A stretch of 64,000 bases of DNA from CAWJKP01 sp963843465 (GCA_963843465.1 CAWJKP010000007.1:558001-622000), one strand, 5' to 3'; numbered from the stretch's first letter, positions 38,241 through 48,230 are shown. Notes: a model not told the origin generated them from the letters alone. Program-made: numbers and translations.

Positions 38241-38855
38241 CTAAGCGACCAATTCGCCTTCGATGGCCAGCCGGACGAGTTCGGCAACCGACTCGACTCC
38301 CATCTTGGTAAAGACTTCATGCCTGCGGCTCTCGATGGTGCGGATACTCATGTTCAACTGTTTGGCGATGACCTTGTTTGGCTTGCCTTGGACGACCAGG
38401 TCCATGACGGCCCGCTCGGCCGGCGTGAGCAGCGCGGCGCGCTGCTGGATTTCGCGGCAACGCTGGGTCTCGGCACGGCCGGCGGCCTCTTGCGCCAGGG
38501 CCTTGCGGATGGCATCCCAAAGCTCCTCTTCGTCGTACGGCTTCTCCAAGAGGGTCATCGCCCCAGCCTTGATGGCACGGACCGTCGAACGTGTTCGCGC
38601 GTAAGCGGTGAGCACGATCACCGGCAGCCGGATGCCTTGCTCGATAAGCCGGTCTTGCAGGTCCAGGCCGCTCATGCCGATCATGCGGATATCGGTCACC
38701 AGGCAGCCGGCGCACCCCGGGGTGTAACGGGCAAGGAACTCCTCTGCGGAGCAAAACGCTTCAGCCCGCAGCCCCAGGGAACGCACCAGCGCACAGACCG
38801 ACTTTCGCGCGCGCTCATCGTCGTCCACCACGAAAACCGTAGGTTCAAACGTCAC
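38241..38855 (-). CDS. FixJ-family response regulator (receiver + LuxR-type HTH)
   Basis: 204 residues from GTG 38855, which overlaps the end of the upstream kinase gene and has GGAGG about 10 bases upstream. Receiver: 'VVDDDERARKSV', phosphoacceptor Asp55 ('CLVTDIRMIGMSGLDLQ'), 'VIVLTAYA', Lys 'LLEKPYDEEEL'. The C-terminal LuxR/GerE HTH is 'LTPAERAVMDLVVQGKPNKVIAKQLNMSIRTIESRRHEVFTKMG'. Translational coupling to the PAS kinase marks them as a cognate pair controlling transcription. Confidence 0.92.
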   Translation of the reverse strand: MTFEPTVFVVDDDERARKSVCALVRSLGLRAEAFCSAEEFLARYTPGCAGCLVTDIRMIGMSGLDLQDRLIEQGIRLPVIVLTAYARTRSTVRAIKAGAMTLLEKPYDEEELWDAIRKALAQEAAGRAETQRCREIQQRAALLTPAERAVMDLVVQGKPNKVIAKQLNMSIRTIESRRHEVFTKMGVESVAELVRLAIEGELVA

Positions 38856-41308
38856 TGGGGCAGCCTCCGCGCTCAAGGGGAAGAGTAAAGTGAAAAGCGG
38901 CGCCTCCCTCGGGATTGGGTTCGGCCCACAACCGGCCGCCGTGGGCCTCGACAATCGTGCGAGCAATACTCAGCCCCATACCCAAACCGTCCGGCTTAGT
39001 GCTCATGTAGGGCTCGAAAATCTTCGCTTCGTTTCCGGGCGGAAGGCCGACGCCGCGATCGGAAACGACAACCTCGACCGCTGCGTCGCGCACCGATGTC
39101 TGAATCGTGATCCGCCGCACGTCTGCGGGCGAAGACCGCATGGCTTCCACCGCGTTGCTGAGAAGATTGACAAGGATCTGCTGAATCTGCACCCGGTCCA
39201 CGCGAATCGGCGGCGAAACCGCGGAGAAGCAAGTTTCCACCGTCACCCGGGCTCTCCGCGTCTCGACGGCCACCAGCCTCAACGCCTCCTTCACGATTTC
39301 CTCGATGCGGCACGCCGTGCGCCACGACTCGGCACGCCGTGCAAAGGACCGCAATCGTTTCACGACTTCGCCGGCTGATAAGGCAATGTCGGCGATCTCC
39401 TCGTTCCATTCGCGGAGGCTGTCCAGATCGGGCGGGCCTTCTTCGGCAAGGACGTTTCGGCAGGCTTTCGCATAGTTCAGGATTGCGTAGAGCGGGTGAT
39501 TCAGCTCGTGAGCCAGTTCCGCCACCATTTCGCCGAGGGTCGAAAGCCGCGCTACATGGGTCAATTGCGAACGCATTTGCTGCAGCGCCTCTTCGGCTTT
39601 CTTACGCTCGGTAATGTCTTCTTTCACGGCCAGAAAGTGCGTGATGCGGCCGGCCTCGTCCTTGATCGAGGTGATCAGCGCCCGCTCCCAGAACAGTGAC
39701 CCGTCCTTCGCCTTGTTCAAGAATTCCCCCGACCACTCGCCTCCGGATGTGATGGTCCGCCATAGAAATCGATATTCTTCATCCGTGGTATGCCCCGACT
39801 TGAGAATGCGCGGATTCTTACCGATCACTTCCGTCAACGTATAGCCCGTCAGTTGGCTGAACTTCGGGTTCGCGTATTCGATGTTGCCGTCAACATCGGT
39901 GATGATCACGTTAACAGGGCTTTGCTCGACCGCCTGCGAAAGCTGGTGCAGAAACTCCTCGGCCTTCTTCCGCTCAGTGACATCGCGCACGATCGCCAGG
40001 AGCGTCGGTTCGGAGTAAGCTTCCAATCTGCTCAAGGAAACCTCCGCGATCACCAGCGAGCCGTCCGCGCGTTGGTGGGTCCAACCGAAGCACTGCGGTT
40101 TTCCCTCGAGTGTTGCCCGCATCTTCTCCGACGCCACTTCCGCGGAATCGCGGCCGTCGCATTGCCGCGCGGGGCTGAATTCGGCGGGAGAATGCCCAAT
40201 CAATTCCTCGCGCGGGTAGCCGAAGACGCGCGTTGCCATGGGGTTGCAGTCGCTGAAGACGTCATTCTTGATAATGAAGATGGCATCGTTGGCGCTCTGG
40301 AAAAGAGTCCGGTAGAGCATCTCGCTCTTTCGAATCGCCTCTTCGGCCGCTTTCCGCCGGCTGATGTCGATTCCCATGCCCGCGAGGTAGTTCTTGCCGT
40401 CGAGAATGAGCCGGACGCCGGTGAAATAGAAGGGAATTGCCGTGCCGTCCTTCCTGATCAGGTTGGCCTCCGCGTCCGAGTAGCCGTCGGTGAACACCTT
40501 CTCCATTCTTGCCGCAATGTACGCGACTTCTTCTCCACGAAACCAGTCCGTCAGGCGTATTTGCGCCAACTCCTCGGCGGAGTAGCCCGTCATCTCGACC
40601 TGTTTTTTGTTCCAGCGAACAAGACGACCTTCGGCGTCAAACATGTAGGGAAGACCGGGAACGCTGTCCAACACGGCGCCGGTAAAGATCCTCTCTCGCT
40701 GCAAGGCCTCTTCGGCTGCCTTCCACGGGGTGATGTCAATGCCGATGCCGGCGAGATACCTCTTGCCGTCAAGGATCAGCCGAACTCCCGTAAAGTAAAA
40801 CGGAATCGTGGTTCCGTCCCTGGTGACTAGCGCGGCCTCCGCGTCCGAGCAGCCGTCTGCCAGCGCTTGTTTCACTCTTGCCGCAATGTATCCAACGTCG
40901 TCTCCGCGAAACCAGTCGGTCACGTGCATTTGCGCCAACTCCTCCGCGGAGTAGCCCGTGATCTCCTCATGTTTCTTGTTCCAGCGAACAAGGCGCCCTT
41001 CCGCGTCATACAGGTAGAGCAGGCCGGGAACGCTGTCCAACACCAGCGCTGGTAAAGACCCGCTGCCGATCTTGGCCGGCCCGGGAGCACCGCGGCACCC
41101 GCCGCCAGGAGTAGCTGATCAGCACGCCTGTGCAGAGACCGAGGACGGCGGCGAGTTCCACCCAATTGCGCTGTCGAACGTTCCAGATGGAGGATAGCAC
41201 GACGGCAATCAGGCCGGCCCCAAGAAGGACACGCGGAACTCCCCAGGCAATTTGGCCTCTCCAGCCGTGCAGATCGTCCTCTGCCGGAGCGAGCTGACCC
41301 GTTCGCAT
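38845..41308 (-). CDS. Multi-PAS membrane histidine kinase, frameshifted near N-terminus
   Basis: Start at ATG 41308: two membrane helices ('VPRVLLGAGLIAVVLSSIW', 'WVELAAVLGLCTGVLISYS'). Then, after a 1-base break near 41045-41055 (removing one base gives 'VFTSAVLDSVPGL'), come four PAS domains. PAS1 and PAS2 are near-duplicates ('VLDSVPGL.Y..DAEGRLVRWNKK'), PAS3 starts 'MLYRTLFQSANDAIFII', and PAS4 is 'AVEQSPVNVIITDVDGNIEYANPKF'. H-box 'AELAHELNHPLYAILNYAKA', N-box 'LLSNAVEAM', G boxes 'VSDRGVGLPPG' and 'GLGMGLSIARTIV'. PAS4 resembles NifL/redox-type PAS with a following PAC. Its likely partner is the FixJ-like regulator; it may sense redox or energy state. Confidence 0.85.
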
Positions 41309-41359
41309 CGCCTCTCTCCTTGGTTTGCTGCAACGAGAACACCACCGGTTGGGGGCTCA

Positions 41360-41605
41360 TTATTTTACCGCCTTGGCCTGGAGGATGTCTACGCGCCCGC
41401 CAGGCGCGTCTACGATTTCCTGAGGGCCAACGCGAAGAACATCGCCGCCAGGCGCGAAGTTACCCCAGCTTCGCCTTCGCAGCGGAGCCGATCCAGTGAC
41501 AAAAACCCTGTCGTCCACGGCGATCGGCGCGCCGTGACCGTGGTCCGGCAACGGAGCGGTCCAGAGGACGTTCTTCCATTGGTATTTAAGGGGGCTCGCA
41601 GCACA
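41360..41605 (-). pseudogene. PQQ-like beta-propeller fragment
   Basis: A frame without its own start reads 'KYQWKNVLWTAPLPDHGHGAPIAVDDRVFVTG', the characteristic first blade of pyrroloquinoline-quinone-type propeller proteins, and then ~45 codons of uncertain sequence to a stop at 41360. It lies between the kinase gene and the SUMF1 gene and is partly overlapped by the frameshifted SUMF1 tail. It is too short to be functional. Confidence 0.5.
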
Positions 41606-41609
41606 TGGC

Positions 41610-42477
41610 CTAGAGGCTCATGGCGAGGCGGAATCCATGGAGAAAGGAGCCGACGTTCCGGCCCGAGCCAGCTCCGCCGGGATGATCGTGCATACTCCGG
41701 CCCGAGATACCACGAGCCGCCGCGCAATACGCGATAGCCGGCCGTGGAGGGACCCGGGGGGTCGTCCGCGGGCGACACGGAGTAGTAGCGCCTGTCGTAG
41801 GTATCGGCGCACCACTCCCAGAGGTCTCCGTGGATGTCGTACAAGCCCCAGGCGTTCGGCTTTTTCATGCCCAAGGGGTGGATCGCCGACTCGGCATTGC
41901 CTTCGTACCAGGCATATTCGCCCAGCTTGGAAACGTCGTTGCCGAAGCACCACTGCGTGGTGCTGCCCGCCCGGCAAGCATACTCCCACTGGGCCTCGGT
42001 CGGCAGACGGAACGTCCCGCCCTGCGAAGGGAACTTGTTGTTGAGCTTCTTGATGAACGTCTGGCAGTCGTCCCAGCTTACGCCGTTGACCGGGTATTTC
42101 GGGCCTCGAAAGGCGCTGGAGTTGCTGCCCATCAGGGCATCCCATTGGTCCTGCATGACCTTGTACTTGCCCAGGTAGAACGGCTTGGTGATGCGTACGC
42201 GGTGTTGGGGCTTTTCGTTGTTCTCGGCCTGGCGGTCGGAGTCGGGCGAGCCCATGAGAAACTCGCCGGCGGGAATCAAGACCAGCTCCAGCTTCAGTCC
42301 CCCGCCCAGGTCCAGGATGCGCTGCTTCGCGGGCGACGGTTCCTTTCCCGGGGAGGCGACGGCCGCAACGCCATGCTTGCCTTGGGGCGCGGCTGGCTGG
42401 CCGGCGACGGCCGCCGCACCGATCGCCGCTGCCGAGAGTGCCAAGACCAGACTGACGCGGATCATTGAGCTTCGCAT
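41610..42477 (-). CDS. SUMF1/formylglycine-generating-enzyme-like protein, frameshifted near C-terminus
   Basis: About 288 residues with a signal peptide ('LVLALSAAAIGAAAVAG'). Full SUMF1 fold: 'GLKLELVLIPAGEFLMGSPDSDRQ', 'QHRVRITKPFYLGKYKVMQDQWDALMG', 'YPVNGVSWDDCQTFIKKLN', 'FRLPTEAQWEYACRAG', 'GLYDIHGDLWEWCADTYDRRYY', 'VLRGGSWY'. The last strand is off frame: removing one base near 41685 gives 'RRSGSGRNVGSFLHGFRLAMSL' with a stop at 41610-41612, exactly where SUMF1 proteins end. Without that fix the ORF runs on artificially to 41410. No sulfatase is adjacent. Confidence 0.8.
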
Positions 42478-42505
42478 GATGTTCCACCTGCTGCTTCTGC
42501 TGATT

Positions 42506-44665
42506 TTACTCGAACGCCTTCGGCACGGGCGGCAAACTGCCGGTCAGCGTCGCCGGCCTGGTCCGCCCCGCCTTGGAAAAGTCGAAGGGCTTGAAGCCGA
42601 TGGCCAGCGCAGGCGAGCCTTCCTTGAGCCGGAAATCGTCCTTCTCCGGCGCGACGAAGAGCGGATCGGCCACCAGCGAGTGTTGATCCTGGCCGAATTG
42701 CTCCTGCCATTGCTGGTACGACGTCGCGTTGTCGAAGAAGCGGATCGGTTTGCCCGCGGGGTTCCAATAGAGGTTGTAGTCGAACCGGGCCTGGTTGTCC
42801 CAGAAGTTGCCCAGCACCTGGCTCTTGTTGTTCCAGTAGACGATGTTCCGCTCGAAGAAAATAGGGATATGCGGCTCGCTGCGGGTCCGCTGGATCTGGC
42901 CCTCGGTGGCACAGGCGAAGATATTGTTGCGGACGCGATTCTCCCTGCCGTAGTGCTGGTGGAACGAGCCTGAGTAGGCGCGGTAAACGAGGTTGTTCTC
43001 CATCACGATGTCGCTGGAGCCCTCGTCGTTGTAGAGACCCCAACCGCCGTAGCCGCGGCTGTAGCAGCGGATGTCGTGGATGCGGTTGTCGTGGATGCGG
43101 GTGCCGGGCGAGACGCCCAGGGTATAGACGCCGCCCATGTCCGAGAGCACGCCTTGCCCGAGCGTATGGATGTGGTTGTAGCCCACGTCGTTGTGATGGG
43201 CCTGGCTGTCGTAGTAGCCCCAGGTCCAGCCCAGGGAGACGCCGATCTGGTAGAAGTCGTAGATGTCGTTGTGCTCGACGACGTTGTAGGGACAATCGCC
43301 GATCCAGATGCCGGCCGCCTCGGCGTGCATGCGGCCGCCGTGGGCCACCAGGCATTGCCGCACCGTGTGGTGCGAGGCGAGCAGTTCCGGATCGCCGCCG
43401 TGAGGAATGGGGCCATCGCCGGCGTGGCCGATTTTCAGGCCCCCGGCGGCCATGTCGAACAGCTCGCAGTTCTCGATGAGGTTGTCGCGGCAGCCGCTGC
43501 CGAAAGCCATGGCATAGGTGCCCACGTGGCGCACGGCGCAACCGTCGAATACCAGGTTCCGCCCGCCGGTTACCGAGACCGCCCCGTCCATGTTGGCTTC
43601 CGACTGGCCGCAGGCCTGGCCTCGCGAGGTCATCACCCAGTTGGAATGGGCCAACGTGAGCCCGAGAAAACGCAGGTGTTCCACAAAGCGGCGGTTTTTC
43701 AAGTCGCCCTCGATCACCAGCAGCCGCTCCGCGCGGGGAGCGATCACCGTGGTCGTCTGCGGCTGTTCGCCCGGCGCCGGAACGTACGTCAGCTCCCCGC
43801 TGCGACGATCCAAGTACCAGTCGCCGGGCTCGCCGAGCGCTTCGCGCACGTTATCGACCAGGAATCGCTCGCCCTTGGGCAGCGGCATGCAGTCAGGCCA
43901 GCGGTCAACTTCGGCCAGGGTGACGACGCGCTCGGCCGGATCGACCGCCGCGACGTGCCGCCTCGCGGCGAACCACGCGCAGAAGGGGACGATCTCCACG
44001 TCGCCGCCGGCCCACTCGGCCCGCACGTCGTTGCCCGCGTATCCGAAGCGATCGTTCCACTTGCGGCCGGCCTTCTCCGTGGGCGGCATCTCCCGCGCGA
44101 TCGTATAATAGCCGTGCCTGGGCAGGCGCGGCCGGAATCGCCGCTGATCGTTCACGAAAAGCTGGGTGAACGACCATTTCCCCGCCTTCACGTCGGCCAG
44201 CAGCGTGTGCCAGCGGCCGTCGGGGCTCACCTGCCAGGTGTCGAGCTTCACTCCGCCGCTGAGCACGGGCCGCTCTTGGCCGTAGGCTTGGTAAACGATA
44301 GGCACTTGCGCCGTACCGGTGTCCTCCGGGCCGAAGTGCAGCGGTTGGGAAAAGAAGTAAGTTCCGCCGCGAATGGCCACCACGATCGGGCCGTTGCGGC
44401 CGCCTTGCTGTTTCAACCGGCGAACGACCTCTTGGGCATGTTGAATGGTGGCCAGCGGGCCGTCCGTTCCCCCCGCGTTGGGCGAGGCTTGTCCTCCCGA
44501 CCAGGCGTCGTTCCCCCGAAGCGAGACATAAAGGTTGGCCTTGGGCTCGCCTGCGCTGCCGGGCCCAACCAGAAACGGCCATGCCGCGATAACCGCAGCC
44601 GTGCCGAGCAGGACTGGCAAGAGCCGCGCACGGCGCGGTCCGCGCCATGCGACTGTCTGGTACAT
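42506..44665 (-). CDS. Secreted right-handed parallel beta-helix protein
   Basis: About 719 residues from ATG 44665 (AAGGAGAG upstream); signal/anchor 'LPVLLGTAAVIAAWPFLVG'. It starts with 'NLYVSLRGNDAWSGGQA' and 'PLATIQHAQEVVRRLKQQGG', the usual entry of pectate-lyase-like helices. The long central coil region is rich in Asn and His ladders ('NLIENCELFDM', 'NVVEHNDIYDFYQIG', 'THIRCYSRGYG'-type turns, 'NRVRNNIFACATEGQIQ'). Members are polysaccharide lyases or glycosidases, e.g. GH141 or PL-like; the family was not resolved. Only 28 bp separate it from the downstream SUMF1 start. Confidence 0.85.
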   Translation of the reverse strand: MYQTVAWRGPRRARLLPVLLGTAAVIAAWPFLVGPGSAGEPKANLYVSLRGNDAWSGGQASPNAGGTDGPLATIQHAQEVVRRLKQQGGRNGPIVVAIRGGTYFFSQPLHFGPEDTGTAQVPIVYQAYGQERPVLSGGVKLDTWQVSPDGRWHTLLADVKAGKWSFTQLFVNDQRRFRPRLPRHGYYTIAREMPPTEKAGRKWNDRFGYAGNDVRAEWAGGDVEIVPFCAWFAARRHVAAVDPAERVVTLAEVDRWPDCMPLPKGERFLVDNVREALGEPGDWYLDRRSGELTYVPAPGEQPQTTTVIAPRAERLLVIEGDLKNRRFVEHLRFLGLTLAHSNWVMTSRGQACGQSEANMDGAVSVTGGRNLVFDGCAVRHVGTYAMAFGSGCRDNLIENCELFDMAAGGLKIGHAGDGPIPHGGDPELLASHHTVRQCLVAHGGRMHAEAAGIWIGDCPYNVVEHNDIYDFYQIGVSLGWTWGYYDSQAHHNDVGYNHIHTLGQGVLSDMGGVYTLGVSPGTRIHDNRIHDIRCYSRGYGGWGLYNDEGSSDIVMENNLVYRAYSGSFHQHYGRENRVRNNIFACATEGQIQRTRSEPHIPIFFERNIVYWNNKSQVLGNFWDNQARFDYNLYWNPAGKPIRFFDNATSYQQWQEQFGQDQHSLVADPLFVAPEKDDFRLKEGSPALAIGFKPFDFSKAGRTRPATLTGSLPPVPKAFE

Positions 44666-44815
44666 GTTTCTCTCCTTCAGCTCGTTCGCCCACAAACCGC
44701 GGCCGCCGGCGGGCAGGGGGGCGATGTTTGATTGCCAGGGTGAGAACAGCTTCTTTCGAGTAGAGCCAACGATTGCCGGGAGAATAGGGCAGTCCACGTC
44801 GATCGACGGCACGCT

Positions 44816-45628
44816 TTAGCCGCTTTCGCCTGTCAGCCCTGCCACCGCCAAGGCTTCGGCGGCGGTCTTGCCGTCGTGAATGACGGCTTTGAAAGCCCGC
44901 ACCGCGGCGGTGATCTGGTCGAAGCCCCAGATGTTGCGCCCGATGGTAGCCCCCCGGGCTCCGCTCTGGACGACCTCGGAGATCATCGTCAGGGCCTGGC
45001 AGAGCGTCTTGCACTGCGGCCCGCCGGCGGCAACCAGCGGGACCGGGCTGTCGGCCACGATCTCGGCATAGGCCCGCACGTCGCCGCAATAAGGCACCTT
45101 GACCACGTCGGAGCCGACTTCCACCGCACAACGCGCGGCCCAGGCGATGTCCTCCGGCGTGAAGAGGATCGTGCCGGTGCCCGGGTCGCGCGGATAAACG
45201 TGGCAGATCACGGGGATCTCGAACCGACATGCCTCGCGCACGCAATCGGCCACCACGCGCAGATAGTCGGCCTCGGTCGGGCCGCGGACGAAGGCCGCCA
45301 CGGCGAAAGCGTCGGCCCCCAGGCGCACGGCGTCCTCCGGGGTTGCCGCCTGCTGCCGGGCCGAGTCGTCCGGCCGCGCCATCGTGCTCTGGATAATCAG
45401 CGGAATGGCCCCGGCATAGGGCGCAAAAGCCGAGGCCGCGATCCCTTTGTGCATGGTGATCGCATCGGGCCGGCCCGCCGCGACCGCCGACAAGGTCGTG
45501 ATGATGTGCCGCAGCCCCGGAGGCATGCCCTGCGAGTAGCCCAGCAAGTGGTCCACCGCGACCGAGCACAGCCGGCCCGACGGGTGCGAGAACAAACGCT
45601 TCAAGCGAATGAGCTTTCCAAGGTTCAT
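44816..45628 (-). CDS. DeoC/LsrF-type class I aldolase
   Basis: 270 residues from ATG 45628, preceded by GGAGTCGCC; the ORF could extend to 45799, but that part lies in a palindromic repeat. TIM-barrel aldolase features: 'SVAVDHLLGYSQG', 'DAITMHKGIA', 'VICHVYPRDPG', Schiff-base Lys in 'SDVVKVPYCGD', 'VPLVAAGGP', 'GARGATIGRNIWG'. It fits the LacD/LsrF/FbaB-like family that cleaves phosphorylated sugars. It is divergent from the kinase-isomerase cluster starting at 45971 and probably provides its final cleavage step. Confidence 0.85.
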   Translation of the reverse strand: MNLGKLIRLKRLFSHPSGRLCSVAVDHLLGYSQGMPPGLRHIITTLSAVAAGRPDAITMHKGIAASAFAPYAGAIPLIIQSTMARPDDSARQQAATPEDAVRLGADAFAVAAFVRGPTEADYLRVVADCVREACRFEIPVICHVYPRDPGTGTILFTPEDIAWAARCAVEVGSDVVKVPYCGDVRAYAEIVADSPVPLVAAGGPQCKTLCQALTMISEVVQSGARGATIGRNIWGFDQITAAVRAFKAVIHDGKTAAEALAVAGLTGESG

Positions 45629-45741
45629 GGCGACTCCAAGACGGCAAGTGGCGGGGCACACGATTCTGATGGGTTTTGACGAGCAAAACGGGTCATCGAT
45701 ACGGTTCATCCTGATTAGTTGTGACGGACAAGATCGGTAGT

Positions 45742-45799
45742 TTGTCGCCTTTCGCTCCGCGAAAGAATGCGCGTTCTTTCGCGGAGCGAAAGGCGACAA
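45742..45799. repeat. Perfect 26-bp inverted repeat (palindromic element)
   Basis: The arms at 45742-45767 and 45774-45799 are perfectly complementary around a 6-base centre; each arm also folds on itself (TTTCGC-tcc-GCGAAA). It lies in the 342-bp divergent region between the aldolase and PfkB genes, which also holds an 8-bp inverted repeat (GGCGCCCA / TGGGCGCC, 45849-45884) and must contain both promoters. Confidence 0.75.
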
Positions 45800-45970
45800 G
45801 GGGGCGCTCCCTACAGCCTGCTTTCACGCTGCCGGTCAAGCCGGCGGTGGCGCCCAATCTATTAGTATCTCGCGCCTGGGCGCCTGTCTATGGACAAATG
45901 CGCAGGCGAATTATAAGATACTACGCTTGAATGCGGGTCCAGGTCGTCGCTCGCACGCAGAGCCGGAAGC

Positions 45971-46896
45971 ATGGTGGAAGGTTTCGATATTCTCGGTCTT
46001 GGCTGCACGGCGGTCGATGACCTGATCTACGTGGAGAGCTACCCGGCTGCCGACAGCAAAGTGCGGATTCGTCGCCAGGAGCGTCAGGCCGGGGGGTTGA
46101 CGGGCACGGCCCTGGTGGCGGCGGCGCGGATGGGCGCCCGCTGCCAGTACGCCGGCGGGCTGGGCGGCGACGAGTTTTCCCGCTTCGTCCAAGGGCGGCT
46201 GCAGGAAGAGGGCATCGGGCTGGAGCACCTCGATCGCCGCGACGACCTGCGGCCGGCCCATTCCCTCATCATCGTCGACGAAAGCCGGCAAACCCGCACC
46301 ATTTTCTGCGATTCCGACGGCGCTGCGCGGCGCGAGTCGATTGGCCGCCGGACGACGTGATCCGCGCCGCCCGAGTGCTGTTTGTCGACCATTTCGGCAT
46401 CGAGGGAATGATCCGCGCGGCGCGCGTGGCGCGGGCGGCGGGAATTGCCGTGGTGGCCGATTTCGAGGACCTGCCCGCCGACGAACGATCCGCAGAATTG
46501 GTCGCTTTGGCCGATCACCCGGTGGCGTCGCTGGCCTTTGGCCGGCGCTGGACCGGGTGCGAGCATCCGGGCGACGCGGCCCGGGCCCTGTGGAACGCCA
46601 CGCGGCAAGCGGTCATCGTCACCTGCGGGGCGGACGGATGCTGGTATGTCGGCGGCGACGATCCGCAGGTTCCGCGTCATCAGCCGGCAATGCGCGTGAC
46701 GGTGGTCGACACGACCGGCTGCGGCGACGTGTTTCACGGGGCGTATGCCGCCGCCCTGGCCCGTGGGCTGGAGCTGCCGGACCGCGTCCGCTTGGCCTCG
46801 GCGGCAGCCGCGCTCAAGGCAACCCGGCGCGGCGGACAGGCGGGTATTCCGACCAGGGCCGCCGTCGATCGCTTCTTGAAGGAGTATCGAGAATGA
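45971..46896 (+). CDS. PfkB/ribokinase family sugar kinase (copy 1), frameshifted
   Basis: About 308 residues from ATG 45971. 'GLGCTAVDDLIYVESYP', the glycine-rich 'QAGGLTGTALVAAARMG' and 'GGLGGDEFSRFVQ' mark the substrate side. The catalytic/anion-hole motif is 'DTTGCGDVFHGAYAAAL' (GCGD in place of the usual GAGD, Asp retained). The frame breaks at about 46328-46335; removing one base gives 'AARRVDWPPDDVIRAARVLFVDHFG'. It phosphorylates a sugar or sugar acid. The stop overlaps the start of the next gene (ATGA at 46893), showing translational coupling. Confidence 0.82.
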
Positions 46897-48230
46897 CCGC
46901 AACCGATTTGATCCACGATCTCGAACAGGCCCTGGCCGAAGTGCCGCGGTTCGACGTACACACGCACCTCGTCGGAGGACGGCTCGGCGCTCGCGGCCTC
47001 CACGACATCCTGCTGTATCACATGCTTATCAGCGACCTTTACGCGGCCGGCTGCCCCAGCGGCGCGCGGCTGACGCAGTATCCCGGCTGGCCCGAGCCGG
47101 CCGAGGCCCAGCGGCGGATCGAGGAAGCCCTGCCGTATCTGCCGAGGATTCGCAATACGAGTTGCGCCTGGATGCTGCGGACGATCCTCCGCGACCTCTA
47201 CGCCTGGGAGGAGCCGATCACGCCGGAAAACTGGCGGCGCCTGGACGCGATGGTCCGCCAGCGGGCCGACGACCGGGCGTGGCACCATGCCATCTTCGAT
47301 CGGCTCAAGATCCGCCGCACGTGTGCCGAACACGCGCGGCGCGGCGCCGGCGACGACGACGCGCGCCTGCAATACTCGCTGGAGTGGGCCCTCTTGACCC
47401 GCTGCCAATGGGGCGAGTTCGACACCGCCTTGTACGAGCTGGAACACTGCTGGGGCCGGCGGCCGGAGCCACCCTCGCCGATCGGCGGCCGCCGCCCGGC
47501 CAGCGACCGCGAGATCCGCTGCCTGGACGACGTTCATGCGGCGATCGAGCACTACGTGGGCTCGATTCCCTATGAGCAACTGATCGCTACGGCCACCGGG
47601 TTCTCCACGCTGATCGACTATCGCCTGGTGGGCGACGCCGAAATGGAGGCCGCGATCCGCCGCCGCGGGCAAGCCGGTCCGGCCGAGCGCGACATCTATG
47701 CCTCGTACATCAACGAGGCCTACCTGACGGCCTTGGAGAAACACGCCGAGAAGATCGTCTTTCAGTTCAGCCTGGCCGCCGAGCCGATGCCCTACGAAAC
47801 GGCGTGCATCCTTCGCCAGCGGACGATCTACCAGGTTGCGGAGATGATCGGCCGCCATCCGCGGCTGCGGTTCCAGGTTTTCCTGGCCTCGCGGCACGCC
47901 AACCAGGCCTTCTGCACCCTGGCCCGGGAGTTGCCCAACTTGAGCCTGGCCGGATACTGGTGGCACAACTTCTTTCCCGACGCCATGCGCCAGGTCATCG
48001 CCGAGCGGCTCGACATGCTGCCGGTCAACAAGCAAATCGGCTTTTTCTCCGACGCGTATTGCATCGAGTGGGTGTACGGCAAAACGCGCATGGCGGAGAA
48101 ACAATTGGCCCGCGTGCTGGCGGAGAAAATCCTCCAGGGCCAGTACACCCGCGATGACGCCTTGGAAATCGCCCGGAGCATCCTTGACCAGTCGCCGCAA
48201 ACCCTGCTGGGAATGACGCCGTCAATGTAA
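46893..48230 (+). CDS. Uronate-isomerase-like amidohydrolase-superfamily protein
   Basis: 445 residues from ATG 46893, with AAGGAG upstream. The metal-site HxH is at residues 23-25 ('VPRFDVHTHL'). 'GARGLHDILLYHML' and 'WMLRTILRDLYAWEEPITPENWRRLDAMV' resemble glucuronate isomerase (UxaC). The C-terminal region holds 'AGYWWHNFFPDAMRQVIAERLDMLPVNKQIGFFSDAYCIEWVYGK', where a late conserved Asp and Trp would lie. It is probably an aldose-ketose isomerase on a uronate or related sugar acid. Coupled to the PfkB kinase and followed by a second isomerase. Confidence 0.75.
   Translation: MTATDLIHDLEQALAEVPRFDVHTHLVGGRLGARGLHDILLYHMLISDLYAAGCPSGARLTQYPGWPEPAEAQRRIEEALPYLPRIRNTSCAWMLRTILRDLYAWEEPITPENWRRLDAMVRQRADDRAWHHAIFDRLKIRRTCAEHARRGAGDDDARLQYSLEWALLTRCQWGEFDTALYELEHCWGRRPEPPSPIGGRRPASDREIRCLDDVHAAIEHYVGSIPYEQLIATATGFSTLIDYRLVGDAEMEAAIRRRGQAGPAERDIYASYINEAYLTALEKHAEKIVFQFSLAAEPMPYETACILRQRTIYQVAEMIGRHPRLRFQVFLASRHANQAFCTLARELPNLSLAGYWWHNFFPDAMRQVIAERLDMLPVNKQIGFFSDAYCIEWVYGKTRMAEKQLARVLAEKILQGQYTRDDALEIARSILDQSPQTLLGMTPSM

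Noticed and set aside
41410..41609. C-terminal extension of the second SUMF1 protein
   Set aside because: It arises from a frameshift; the corrected frame ends at 41610 with the normal family C-terminus.
45629..45799. N-terminal extension of the aldolase
   Set aside because: It would be translated from a perfect palindromic repeat; ATG 45628 has a suitable RBS and begins the family-like sequence.
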